Origin: Fistularia commersonii
Taxonomy: Eukaryota > Chordata > Actinopteri > Syngnathiformes > Fistulariidae
Reading direction: 5' to 3'
Assembly (NCBI GenBank): GCA_037954325.1
Contig: JBBMNZ010000007.1
Coordinates: forward strand, 14,795,001-14,859,000
DNA: 64,000 bases
This document shows, piece after piece, positions 24,817 to 37,000 of the stretch. A model generated the notes under the pieces. It was not told the DNA's origin and searched no databases. It worked only from the letters and a program-made list of their open reading frames with translations. Both the position numbers and the translations under genes were made by a program. How positions within the stretch are numbered: the stretch's first letter is position 1; each line of letters begins with the position of its first letter.

Positions 24817-27187
24817 ACACACGGCAAATTATTGTATAGTACATTTTTCATTTCAGTTTAAGGTTGGAGCAATTGTAACAATAAATTGAATTTGAAACTG
24901 AATTAATATATATATTAATATTATATAATGCAATTCTCAGAAGTTCATGGGGAAACAGTCCATAGTTATTACCAATGAGCCTGTACATCTGTTGGAGAAG
25001 CCGTCAGGTTGGGGTCGCCTCTTTGTGATGCTCACACAATCTTTCTCTTTTTTTGGAAAATGAGCACTTTATTTGTTTTGTGTTTCACCACAGATCCCCT
25101 TGCCAAATATTGGCTCTTTGACATTTTGGAGCCTTTCTAGTGTCTACTTTTTCACTTTTTAAATGAAGTGAGCATCCAGTACAATAATAAAAACGATAAC
25201 TTATAACTCTGTATATGTGCGTATATGGGGGGCGCAGCTTTTGATCTCTTTCGGTCTCAGTAATTTAGGAAGAAGTGTGTGTGCTTGTGTGCATGTACAG
25301 CGCACATTGTATGCGCACCTTCACTATATTAGGAGATTAGTGTCAGTGTGTTTTATGAATCCCATAAACAGTCCAGTTATGAATATAATTACCTCCTTTT
25401 TCCATATCTTTTGTATTTTCTCGTTTGCCTGTCAGCAAGGTTGTGTAAAGAATTTACCTGATGACTTGTGGGGGTTTCAGCTACTTGTATAGGTATACAT
25501 ATACATGTATATATACGTATAATACATTAGATGAAAATATTTCAGTATAATGGTTATTTTATTGATAGTAATGTCATAATGCTTTGGTGTAAACTGACAC
25601 AAATATAACACATTGCACACAAATAATATCAAGTTTTGCTGACATGAGTGGACTAGGGCTGTATTGCTCAAAGTGTGGTTACTGTAGAGACATGATGCTC
25701 TGCCAAATTTACTACTATTTGTATTTGCTTTATCAGTAGAAAGTAGCCACCCATATTGCAAAGCTTTACATCTTTCCACCTACAAGCTTATATCCATATG
25801 TAAGTGTTTTATCACAGAATACCAATATGGTGGTAAAGCAACAACTTTCATATCAAGCTGAAACTTGCCGTAGATAAGTTCATTTCTTTTATATTCTGAC
25901 CTGCATTTAATCATTTGAGGTTCTCTCTTTTGAATGATCTTTCTGTACTTTGATAGAAGATTTTATTCATTAATTGAAGCGTAAAATAACATCTGCGCTC
26001 TTGTAAACTGGAGACTGTGAGTTTTATTTGTTATATCGCAGACTGTTTTAACCTTCACTCTGATACAATGATCAGCTGTATGAAGAGGTATTTTGGAGGA
26101 CCACCTGACCCTCCCCTCATCGTGCTTTTATATAATCTAGAATTCTGTGAGGAACCTATTTCACCCAAATACAATTCATACATTCTCTCCATGTTCTCCG
26201 GCTCCCGTCCATAACAGACAGTAGGTTTATTGAAGAATAAATTGTCCATCGGCGTAAAAAGAGAGAGCGTATGAATGTATGGCTCTGTAATTGAGTGGGG
26301 ACTGGTTCAAATGAAACCATGCCCTCACCTGCGATTGGGTTTCCATTGCCATCCTGTGTGCAGGGTAACTACCAAAAAAAATGAATGCCTTAATAAATTC
26401 ATCAACCTGCTTGTAGCAATGAATGGATTATATTGAGTTAAAGGAGTGAAAAAAAAAAATCATTCCGTCTTGATATCACAGTTACCTTCTGGGACTTTGA
26501 CAGACTCTAGATCTGAACTGTCCCTGGAAGTCCTCCACACCCCAGTGGAGAAACAAAGAATATGCAGTGAAATATTGAACCAGGTGATTTTGTATATCTA
26601 TCATTGAATTTTTACCAGCAACTGATCGCTAACATAATAAACTAACTTAAATGATGCATGTCTGTTCTTGTTATCATGAGCTGAAGAGGAATGTACACTT
26701 GAGGACTTGTACCCTTGAGATCCAATAAGCCAAGAGCAATTTCCTTTGTCATTTCAATGACGTCTGAGCAATAAAGCACATGAAAGTGACCGAGAAATGG
26801 AGAACAGCGCACTCTAACTCGTGCTTTCATCCTGAGATGAGTTTGCTGAGGGGGCCTAATATCAGATCTTTCTTACTGATAAATCAGATGCTATCAGGAA
26901 TCTTACTTCATGACATGCTTACTACCAGAGGTCGTCCTTTTCCAGATAATAGATATTTTTGGAAAATGGTATAAGTGGTTTTGAAAGTTTTATTTCTTTA
27001 AGTGAAAAACAAAGGTTGAAGCAACATTGAGAAAGGTAATCCCATATATCAGAATGAAACTTCAACAAATAACTATATGGATCCCAGACTGGAATGTAAC
27101 CTATTTTTTCAACCGATGTTAGGCTTTCCAATACGAAAAAAATATTTGTACCAGAGGGTATTTTGTTTAAAATCAAATTCTTGCCTA

Positions 27188-27262
27188 ATGATAGCTGGGA
27201 TGGGCTCTAGCATCCCCTGCAACCCTGCGTGCAGGATATACAAAAGAAGATGGATGGATACT
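27188..27262 (+). mobile_element. L2/CR1-type retroposon 3' tail
   Basis: The stretch contains AGCTGGGATGGGCTCTAGC, then CATCCCCTGCAACCCTG, GTGCAGGATA and AGAAGATGGATGGATA. This is the characteristic end of L2-like LINEs and of SINEs that borrowed that end in fish. Only the last 75 bases are recognisable. It is in the same orientation as the SINE 330 bases downstream. Confidence 0.7.
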
Positions 27263-27592
27263 TTATATGTTAAATTTCTAATTAGTTAGTATTATAATTA
27301 TTGACAAATACTTTGAAATGTATTAGATGTACAATATTTAGCTGAAGGGGGATTTGAGTGATCTATATAAGACCTAGATCTGTGTAAGTGGATTTGTTTT
27401 CTTCCAAACATCCAAATATTAACAACCACACAACTTGATACTCTCTGGCTTTCTTATGTTGATATTATGTTCACTTTTAGTGTAACCTTAAATCTTGAAG
27501 TGAATCTATATATCTATGAATATAAAGTTTTATGTTGTTTTTTTTTTCCATTATATCTGCTTTAACACTTTAAATAGGCCAGGTATTTAAAG

Positions 27593-27905
27593 ATGGATTG
27601 CACAGTGGCTCAATGGTTAGCGCTCCCAGCTCACAGCAAGAAGATCCCTGTTTCGATTCTGACAAGGGGCCTTTCTGTTTCCTCCGGATTCTCCAGTTTT
27701 CTTCCTTCCTGACAAACATGCAGCTGTTCGATCAGACACTAAATTACAGAGATGTGTGAATGAGTGACTGAACGGTTGTTTGTCTCCATATGTGTCTATG
27801 CAATCAAGAGGTAACTGGTCCAAGGTGTACCCCACCTCTTGCTCAATTTCAACTGGAATACTTTCCAGCATCCCCCCAAGTGCAGTTTTGATAATGAATG
27901 AAGGT
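27593..27905 (+). mobile_element. tRNA-type SINE with L2-like 3' half
   Basis: The head resembles a tRNA-derived pol III promoter: A-box-like TGGCTCAATGG at 27606-27616 and B-box-like GTTTCGATTCT at 27650-27660. The body then has the familiar fish order: a GGGGCCTTTCTG block, AACATGCAGC, a GTGTGAATGAGTG block, GTTGTTTGTCTC, AGGTGTACCCCACCTCTTG, and a final TTTCCAGCATCCCC segment. The B box has lost a G and the body has small deletions, so the copy is old. It sits in the lrrc38 intron within 1 kb of exon 2. Confidence 0.75.
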
Positions 27906-28574
27906 GTCCTATTATTCCTTAATGTCAGCATGAATAATTATCAGCTCCAGTGTGACTAGCTCAAACCAAAGTTATTACATTGTACAGTAGATTTTACATC
28001 TAATCTATTCCTTTGGGTAAACTCCTGCTGTAAACCTACAGGCTACGGGTGGGTGTAGTGACACACTGTGCAAGTTCTGTTCTTGTGAAGTGAAGACTTC
28101 TGATCGACCTCGGCGTTATCGAATCAGCTCCAGCTGCATCATCCTGTTGGGGTTTCTAAAACGCAATCACGCTTAAATGGCTGTGAGCTTACTAGAGGAA
28201 AGCAGTGGGACAGTGAACCAGTGTCTGCCATTATTCCTCATCACTGTCATGTACAGAATATGTGGGCTGCATGAGCAATGATTCTATAGGCTAATCTAAA
28301 GGCTAAAAGGCTCCTCTTTTCTATTGGATTATTCCAAGATGCACCCTGATAATTCTCTTTTAGAGGGAGTAATTGCAAAAATAATTACTGTCAGTCATGG
28401 GGGAACACTACATATCAATAAGCCATAGTACTGTCTGTCAGCTCTCAGGTATTATGTAAGAGATGAATGGCTGCCATTTGAATAAATGTGTCCAGAAGTA
28501 CATAAATATGGCGTGTCTGATAAATCTGTTGAAGCTTATTTTCTGTTGTTTTCTTTTTTTTTTTTTATGTGCAG

Positions 28575-28822
28575 GAGTGGAAGGCATGGAGTGCTCTCTC
28601 CCCATGGATGGCAGACGTGTGTCCCTTACCCAGCTCTCAAAGGACAGCTTCCGTGAGTGCCAGGCAACGCTGACTCTAACAGACCTGCTTATCATCATTT
28701 TCTCTGGCATCTCGGTATCGGTGGTGGCCATTATGACCAGCTTCTTCTTGGCTTCAACTGTGCATTGCTTTCAGCGCTGGAGTAAAGGCACCAAAGGAGA
28801 TGAGGAGGAGAGTGAAGAATGA
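28575..28822 (+). CDS. lrrc38: lrrc38 exon 2: LRRCT end, transmembrane helix, acidic tail
   Basis: This final exon starts after a long pyrimidine tract and the acceptor TGTGCAG (AG at 28573-28574). Its first two bases complete the Gly210 codon left open by exon 1. It encodes residues 211-291. Cys216 and Cys238 complete the LRRCT disulphide set with Cys189 and Cys191. A single hydrophobic helix runs about residues 245-271 (starting TLTDLLIIIFSG), which gives a type I membrane protein. The cytoplasmic tail has a short basic stretch (QRWSKGTKG) followed by DEEESEE, ending at TGA 28820-28822. The ECSLPMDGRRVSL segment and the TLTLTD lead-in to the helix match LRRC38 as I remember it. In BK gamma subunits the transmembrane segment and the adjacent charged residues matter for channel modulation. 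No frameshift or lost cysteine is visible, so the gene looks intact. Confidence 0.95.
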
Positions 28823-29640
28823 GACTTTTTAAGAACTCTGTTGGTCGGATGGCCAGAGGACACCGTGGACAATGGGAGCTATATGTTGCAAGTTTAATGC
28901 TGCTTCCTCCTAAAGCTTCAGGACTGTTTTATGGTAGGACCTTGTTCCGTAACAGTCATTTTCTTTGCACAAGGACATCCAAGTTTGGAATCGAAGGACA
29001 CTCCCAACGAATGAGCCAAAGTCACAATAAAAAAGTAAGAGCGTCTCGCTCTAGTCAAAAATCAATTCACATCTTTGACAACAAGAGTCTGGGGTCAATG
29101 TTTTTTTTTTTCTTTCATTTATTTTTTGTTTTATTATTTGAAAATTGATCAAACGTTATAGTCCTACATACATAGAGCAGGGTTACTTCTTGTCCTCCAG
29201 AAAAAAGTTGCTGCTGCAGGAATGTCACATTAGTCTTAGAAGAGCCAACACATTCTCAACGCACTGGACATCCGATACTGGAGTCCGAAACGCTGCAACG
29301 TCACTCCAAGGTTATTTCAACAGAGTGAAAATCTGTGGGGTTCTAATACTCATTAAAAAAGATGACATAACTGCCAGTGACTTCAGTATTTAACTCATTA
29401 ACTTGAATTTTGCAGCATGTACAATGTCTGTTTGGACTGTCTGACTTACCAATGTCCATATGTAGATTATACACACTGATGGAAGCAGACTACTGCTGTT
29501 CTTTTTGGGTTCACACAGCGGCAGAAATCAAATTTTTGTTTGGATCATTGTGTGGTCCACTTCAGGGTTGCGACGATTTCACACCAGAAAGCGATTCTGT
29601 CTTCGGCACAAAAGTAAGGTGAACAGCCATACAGAATAAA
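28823..29640 (+). other. lrrc38: lrrc38 3' untranslated region with two poly(A) signals
   Basis: After the TGA there is no coding continuation. AATAAA occurs at 29026-29031, about 200 bases downstream, and again at 29635-29640, about 810 bases downstream. Either could define the transcript end, giving short and long 3' UTR forms. The interval between them includes a T-rich run near 29100. The true cleavage site is not determined. Confidence 0.55.
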
Positions 29641-30174
29641 TCGGATTTGAGAAATAAATAATTTGATCCCTAAAGCTTGCAGTGTCAACATAAAACTAGA
29701 CTCACTATATAAGGATTTCCTAATGGATAATGTTAGACAGACAAAACTTTATGTGGTTTATGTGGTACATCATATGTATACATACTGTAATCACAAATTT
29801 ATGTACAAAGTACAATCAATCATTAGTCCAGAGAAATTAATGAATTTTCCTTCTATTGATAACACTGAACTGTATAGAAAGATATTCATGAGTAACTGAA
29901 CAGTATATTCTGAGTAATTAGGGGAAATATGGTATAAATATAGCTTAAGTAGAACTATGGTGATGAATAATGCACTGTAACTGTTTAACCTAATTATGAA
30001 ATATTCCTGACTACAAAATTTAGACTGTTTTTATCCCCAACTGCAGAAGATTAGGTCTAGGTCTATATCAGTGGGAATTTACATTTGTTTTTTTTTTTTA
30101 TTTGTTGTTTCAGAATTCATATGAAAAGTGATTTACAAAAATCAGTGGATACAGGGGTTACATTTTCCTTTGGA

Positions 30175-30366
30175 CAATGCAATTGTCTCTGGAATCCAAA
30201 CATTTCTGGTTCGAATCCCAGCTTCTCCTAGAGTTTCAAAGTGCTCTTGAGCAAGATACTGAAACCCTGATGGGCATCAGCGCACTGCCCATGGTTCATC
30301 CATGATGGGTTAAATGCAGAGAACAAATTTCCCTAAGAGGGATTATTAAAGTACAAATCAAATATT
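30175..30366 (+). mobile_element. tRNA-type SINE with GGGATTA-TTAAAGT tail
   Basis: A good B box, GGTTCGAATCC, lies at 30208-30218. It is followed by CTCTTGAGCAAGATACTGAA and then GATGGGTTAAATGCAGAGAA, AATTTCCCTAAGAGGGATTA and TTAAAGTAC. These blocks in this order are familiar from a widespread teleost SINE. Its last 30 bases resemble, in opposite orientation, the retroposon end at 6051-6100. It lies just downstream of lrrc38. Confidence 0.7.
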
Positions 30367-33300
30367 ATTTGAATTCATGTGAATAATATAAGGAGGATAT
30401 GATGTTTGAATCATGGGTTATCATGCAGAAATTAGTTTCTCAAATAAGGAATCACTACAGCGAGCCTGTATGCCTATAAGCCATACAGTTACATTTTCTC
30501 CTCATTTGTCAGTCTGAGTTTGTTTCGTACAGCCCAGTCTTCAAAACACACAGGGCATATCACTACAAATAGCAATGACTTGTGCAAAAAAGGCCGACAG
30601 GAAGCTCATTTGAAGAATGAGTAGACTTTGGTTTAAAGCATCAACAATGGGTGAAGAAATAAATACATCTTGGGGCAACAATGATCTGGTTGTTCTATTA
30701 GTAAAGCTTCTCCGATCTTGAATAAATATCCATAAAAGGTTTGCTCAGAAAATTCAGAACGGTGTTAAGTCTAATTTCTCCAGTGTCTCACTGTCATCTG
30801 CATACTGTTTAAAACCCTCCTTTATTAGCCACTGGAATGTTTCAGGATGGACTATTGGGCTTTTTTTCTGCCCCACGCCATGGCTATAGTAAGGTATGTT
30901 GCACTGCTTCCAACATTCTTGTAACGCATGAATTATTCAGCACTGCTGATACATGGAGCAGAAAGAATGGCAAACCTCTAACAAGCAAAGGATAAAAAAA
31001 GATTATAAAATAAAATGTAGCCACGAGCATATACCATTTAGCTTTCTGTTTCATTAAAAAAGAGATGGAAAGCATCTTCAAATGGCTGTGTCTCTTTAGA
31101 GCAAGCCAAAAGCCCAAATGTGAAGCACTCCCAAGAACAGTTTGCAGACATGACAAGGGATAAATCCATTCTTCCTACTTTGTACTGGTTTCAGATGTAA
31201 TAAAAAAAGGAAATTCATACACATGCAGCTTCAAAAGAAACAAATGTCTCAGCTTCATGCCAGCCTGTGTTTTCACAGTAAATTTATTCACGTGTTACAT
31301 CACATGCATTTTTTTTAGAATGTCAAATTCTTCTGAACAAAGTCGGGATGGCCTCTATTCGATTGAAATCTGTGGCACAAGACCTGGCCAACAGATTAAA
31401 TAGTCAAAATTATTTCCCAAATATTGACTTCTTCCTCAATCCAATACCTGTTTTTCAAAAAAGTAGATAAACATTTTTTGTTTTTTTTACTATGATGTAG
31501 CTAATTTCAAAGACAATTATAAAGAAAACAAAGAAAAGATAGAGCTAATTTGAAAGAAAATTATGAACTATTTCATATTTTGAAATGCGCTAACCATTTC
31601 AAAATACTGTTCCAATCTCTTTATCTAATCTCTTCTCCTACAAAGATGATTTAATTTCTTGAGCCCCACTTAAGAGTCCCATCAAGCCAATGACTATATT
31701 ATTTAAGGTTATATGTTATATGGAGTGTTAGTTGAAACAAGTTGAAATAATTTTTGCCATTAAAAACATAGTCAGTACAGCTTGTGTGCTCCTTCAAAAA
31801 TGTATTAGTTATTGAGCACTTTGGCACTCTGATTCTCTTATTTCATTTATCTTATTATGTATCCATTTATCTTGTTGTCAGAAAAATACCTCTTTCAAGC
31901 AGTCATATTTTGGGGACTTTATTTTAGTTTAATTATTTATACATCTATTTTCCTATCTTTTATATATATAAAAAACGTTTTGTAATTTTGGTAGTTCCGT
32001 TATTTTTTTCTGATGTAGTACTTCAATAACGCACCAGAAGAACCAACCCAAAAACGCAAGTATGGCAAATGAAGCTGAGATCTGAAGAAACTGCTGGGAT
32101 TTGAAAGATTCAAAGAGGTATAGTGTAGGTAACTTCAAATTTCAAATAACCTATATATATATTCGACTGCCCAGTATCACATGAACAGTCATAGTGTTCT
32201 CTTTTAATAAATGTTAAGCCATTTTCTAAAAGGATATCTCCTCGTGCAGGCTGCATTAATATAATCCTAGAGGGAATTTGTATACATATCATTATCATTC
32301 CAACTACTGTGTAGTTGCTGTATATTAACAAATTCTTATGTTATCTTAGCTATCTTTAGCCTGAAGCCTATGTTCGCATGACAGTATCATTTCTACTCTA
32401 ATTTTTCTGATTTTATTAAGTAACAAACACCAGGACATTAGGAGCATGCACTATTAAGTTTCCTACAGTAAGACTTTCAGATTCATGTCTATTTTTCTAT
32501 TCAACCTTTCAGAATAAAGCATTTATTTAATATGTTAGTCCCTCTGGCACTGAGCATCTACAGCACAGAGAGGCCCGCTGGCTGCTTTTCTTACAGTTTT
32601 TCTTGACTTAAAAATGAATTAGAATAGCAACAGTTTGGAAATTCATTACATTTTTCGCAGATAAATGTCAAATTTACAACGAAGAGGGTTCATGGCAGAT
32701 GAATGCATTTCAAAAAGTCGCCACTCAGACAGTATTGTGTAGCTGTATTTTGATGTTTGGTTACAAAAACGGATAATAAAATGAATATCATCCTTTTTCC
32801 TGTCTCTTGTCTGTTATTCGCTCAGAATCTCTAGTATACTTAGATGTTCCAGATCATGATCAATGTAACATTATCCACAACCTCTAAATCCAGATCATAA
32901 TATTTTAGTGAAAGAAAGTAAAGGCTTACTTTTGTAAAACATAGAGATGTAAAATTCAAACAACATGCCACCAGTGATGATGCTACTCTTAGAAAAGCAG
33001 CTGTAAAAAAAAATCTGTGCATTTACAGTCATTTTAGTATCCTATCCTTCATGCAACTTGGATGACAGATTTTGTCTCCTCACTGGCACAGAGAGGCTCA
33101 TCTGTAAACACAACACGCTGCAGATACGCAAACAGCTGCACCGTTTTGGGAAACGGCGTGAGAAAAATGATAACCTTGGCTAAAAAATGAAATAAAAATT
33201 GAAATGAAATTATGGCACTTGCCTCCAAACAACGCAGTGTGTTGTTTGCAAATTGCTTCAATCTGGAACTGTGTGGATTTAGACATTAAGCCTAATATAT

Positions 33301-33416
33301 GATTGTGTGTTTTTCAGCTTTTCTCCTTGGGCTTTTTTTCCACAGGGTCAGAGTCTTCGGCTGCACAGAGGAGTGAGTCTTTCTGATTGGCTGCAGTTTG
33401 AGACTATTCCTCTGAC

Positions 33417-33444
33417 CATAAGCAAGACGTCCATCTTGCTTATG
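33417..33444. repeat. Perfect 11-bp inverted repeat, 6-base loop
   Basis: CATAAGCAAGA and its exact complement TCTTGCTTATG flank CGTCCA. The pairing does not extend beyond 11 bp. No terminator or transposon context is visible. Confidence 0.9.
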
Positions 33445-33967
33445 ATTCATCCACATTTCCTGTTTTCAGGATTCTCTGTTGGTATGTGAGGCAGTCTAAC
33501 GTAGTTAATTTAAAAAAAAAATGAAGAAAAAGAACCATTGAATAAAACATTCTCAATATCTTTGCATATAATGTAGCCATCCATAGTGGTGATATTTGCA
33601 GCTTCACAGCAGCACCATTAGATAAAGAACTAACATGCAAGACAGGACAACTCTGTTCGAAGAGGGCCGTGAAGGTGGTGGTCGTGATGAGGATTCTCCA
33701 GCAATGATTTACCTCATTTGGTTGCCATGGCTACACAGCCAGAGGCCCGAGCTCTTCAATGCCGAGGCGGGAATAGGGAGAGGGAGAGATGCCGGGAAGC
33801 ATGGCCCTCAGTGGGACTGCCTCGCTCCTCTTTACACATCAACTAACTGGACCTGGCATTCAAGATGAGGAAAAAAAATGCCCACAATGCGGCAGCACCG
33901 TGGCTAATCTGTGACTTCCACATACATCCTGGCCTTTGAATTGGTTGCAAAAAGCATTTTGATTGGT

Positions 33968-34036
<69 letters not shown>
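33968..34036 (+). repeat. (TCTA)n microsatellite, about 14 copies, then (TCTT)n
   Basis: A near-perfect TCTA array runs to 34024 and passes into TCTT units ending at 34036. DNA to about 34250 is rich in ATACATAC-type variants, so the decayed array may extend that far. Confidence 0.97.
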
Positions 34037-37000
34037 GCAAACGTACACACATGCATACATACGTAAGATACATAAGTATTTACATATACGCTCTACAAAT
34101 ATGTAGAAGTGTAAAATAGGCCTCCTACATGAATTTATATATACATATAGATACATATACACATAAAAATTCTTGAGCATGATCCTTTTAACATATGACT
34201 CACATGCATACATACATTCATACATACATTCATACACACAGTACAAATCAAGATAGGGTTGTTGTGTTTGCTCAGTCCATGTCGAAGGAATAGAGACCTG
34301 ACTTGGGCACAGCCTGGGCATAGTTTTTGACAGCGGCATTAAAATATCATTGAGAACTGAAGGGGTGAGAGGTGAACAAGGGACAGTGTAGCTGTGGGCA
34401 GCCTTGAGCATCAGTGCACAGTTATGGCAAACTGCACTCATCCACTGCATCAAAACACAGGCTGGCAGGCTGGCGTACTCAATTACCTTCAAAGTTTATT
34501 GCAAATTCACTTAGAATTTGAAGAAAAACACAATCTAATCATTTAGCCCTGAGAGACACATCATTTACAGTATGCACATATTTATCATCTCAATTATTTA
34601 TGCTAACTGTTATTGAATAAGACATTAATACTTTTCTTTACCGCAAATTCCCTCTGTTTACAAGGGCGCTAATGGACACAGGTGTAACAGGACACTCTAA
34701 TAATAACTATTATTCTTATTCTTATACTGAATGTTTTTAGATCTTTGAGCTAGTCAAAGTGAGCATTGTTTAGTTGGATATCTGTCAAACATGTCATGCC
34801 AAAAATGTAAAATGAACAAATACATGATGAAAATGTAACAGGAACTTGTTCAGAGAAAAAGAAAAAAAGGGGTACTAAAGAGCATTATCCTGATGATTGT
34901 AAGCTCTCAAAGGTTAGTTTCAAGTCATTCATTTAGTAAATCTGTGTATCATATAAAGGAAAATACAAATTAAAGCAGGGAAGAATGTTCCTCAGTTATT
35001 TCCAGCTGTTCAGTCTCTTTCAAGTCAGCCAGTATAAACCTTGATGACCAATCAGTATCATTTAGGGAAAAAAAAAATTCAGACGTGATAAAGTTTATTC
35101 TAAATTCAGACAATGGCTATTTTGTCTCTACAAATCAAAAGAAATCATATTGAATTGCACTTGTCTGTGGACAAATAAAAAGCTATTTTAAAAATGCATC
35201 GAGCCAGTGTCTGTGTTGACAGCCCACTGACAGGATGACAAGGTCGAGAGGGGTATTTGTTCTTTCCCACTGGGTTTCAGTTTCTGCTGCTTCAGTGTCA
35301 AGAAACGAGTCGCTTGAGCCAACCCAGGAGACAGAAACAGCGTCCCCTCCTGGATAATTAGCCCATGATGTTGCCCGCTGCCCTGAGTGGATGAAAAACA
35401 TTGGCCGTTGATATAAAAGAAATGTTTTTTGTTACCCTCTGGGCGAGGCAATGTCTCCATCAGACCTTCTTCTTCAGATCTGCATTCCACTTATCTTCAG
35501 TTTAAAAGATTGCAGTTCCTGATTTTTCAAGTAATATAACTGATGATATACCTATCATATTTAGGGCCTAATAAAAGTTGACGAGTGCTCAAATATTTTG
35601 CAGGACTTGATTAATTAAACACCATCTACTACCTCAGTAAAATGTACAAAGTTTAAGAAAAAAGAGAAGTATCGTAAAGCCTTGTCTTACTTACTTACTA
35701 TGTCTATGTACCTGTGCGTGTAACTGTCAAGGAACTTGGAGGGAGGAAACCCTTACACACTGGCAGGGAAAAGCCCTGATAAATGTTAAACAAACATCAC
35801 AAAATGTAAGCCTGTTGTTTTTAAATCTCAGTGGTAAAAGTACCTAAAGCAGTAAACAGAAATCTGATACATTACATTCATTGAAACCCTTCAAACTCAC
35901 TGAACAATATTTTGTTCATCATTGTTTGCATTCAAACTCACACCTGCCCTGTATCACAACATTGCAACCTAGCGCTTTCTTTCTGTTTATCTAAAAGCCT
36001 AAACTTAATCTTCAAATTGATTGACGGACAATTAGTTATTTAAAAGATGAAAACATTTTCAACTCATTATTGTGTCTTACTTCAGAACAAGATCATTTTG
36101 AGAAGGTCCAACTAATTCATATTTTTCAAGAGATTTATGAGACTTAAGACCACTACATATTATATTATATTTCTTAATTTTTAAAGCCCTTTCTGACCAC
36201 GTGATTTCACGCTTTAAGTGAAACTCAGATGCATAAATACTTGAAGCTACAATAGTGCAGCCACGTGACAATGTCAGAGATTGCGACTGTGATATTGTTG
36301 GTTGTTCAATGCGAGTGTCAATCTACTGCAATGAGGAGCTGCCACTCTTCTTTATTTGAACACGCTGTTTGGACTTTGTGAATTTATCACAAAAGGATCA
36401 CCATCTTTTGCAACAGACAATCTTCTTTTGTTTACAATGTTCAGGCTACTTCTTTCTAAGAATGCCTTCATATGCCTTAGTAGACGTGTTATCTAGGTTT
36501 CAAATTTCCACAACGCGTTGACCAGTGGATCTTAAAAACTATCAATCGCTTTACAACCTTAAACCCCGGGAGAAAAGATTCCCACATTAACAACAACCAC
36601 ATGAAATTTTGACCAATCACACATTAATTTTTTGGACACCACACAAGAAAAAGGATGTATCGAGAGCAAGCTGCGAAAACTCCCGAAACCAGGGCTGCGA
36701 GAACAGTAAGACGTCATTTTCTTCTGGCAGCCCCAGGAGCCATAACAAATTTCCCCCCTCTTCTGGAGAATGTATAGGCCTACAGCTGGTCTTGTCTTTC
36801 TTGTAGCTGATAAATCCACTTCCAACATCGCCAGAGGTGAAAAATATTGTACCAGAGGCATAAAATTAACATATTTTGAGATTTATTACACAGAAGTCTA
36901 AACCATAACTATAAATAAGACTAAGAACATAATATCATAAACACTTTATTCAGACAGTAGAGGTTTTACTGTCCACCACCAAATCCTTCCATGGCATTGT

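Larger units (their letters stand above)
13593..28574 (+). other. lrrc38: lrrc38 intron 1, about 15 kb, phase 1
   Basis: The intron begins GTAGGT and ends TTTATGTGCAG, so it is a GT-AG intron. It splits the LRRCT cap between its first and last cysteine pairs. I see no coding exon in it. It holds a minus-strand tRNA-type SINE (21.08-21.19 kb), a minus-strand LINE tail (21.72-21.90 kb), an L2-like tail (27.19-27.26 kb) and a plus-strand SINE (27.6-27.9 kb). The rest is AT-rich unique DNA with short TA/CA-rich tracts near 24.7 and 25.5 kb. The stretch at about 16.73-17.08 kb has a motif make-up that suggests an enhancer; see findings. Confidence 0.9.
29641..33967. other. Intergenic DNA downstream of lrrc38
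   Basis: AT-rich DNA with one SINE (30175) and the hairpin at 33417. A 25-base segment starting AGCTAATTTCAAAGACAATT near 31498 recurs in diverged form at about 31543, a small local duplication. No gene recognised. Confidence 0.6.

Noticed and set aside
24866..24905. Possible retroposon tail ACAATAAATTGAATTTGAA
   Set aside because: Too short, and no body of a known element upstream.
34013..34492. 159-codon minus-strand frame, the second longest single frame here
   Set aside because: Its C-terminal half is microsatellite-derived (Tyr/Cys/Met-rich) and the N-terminal half shows no recognisable domain or splice sites.
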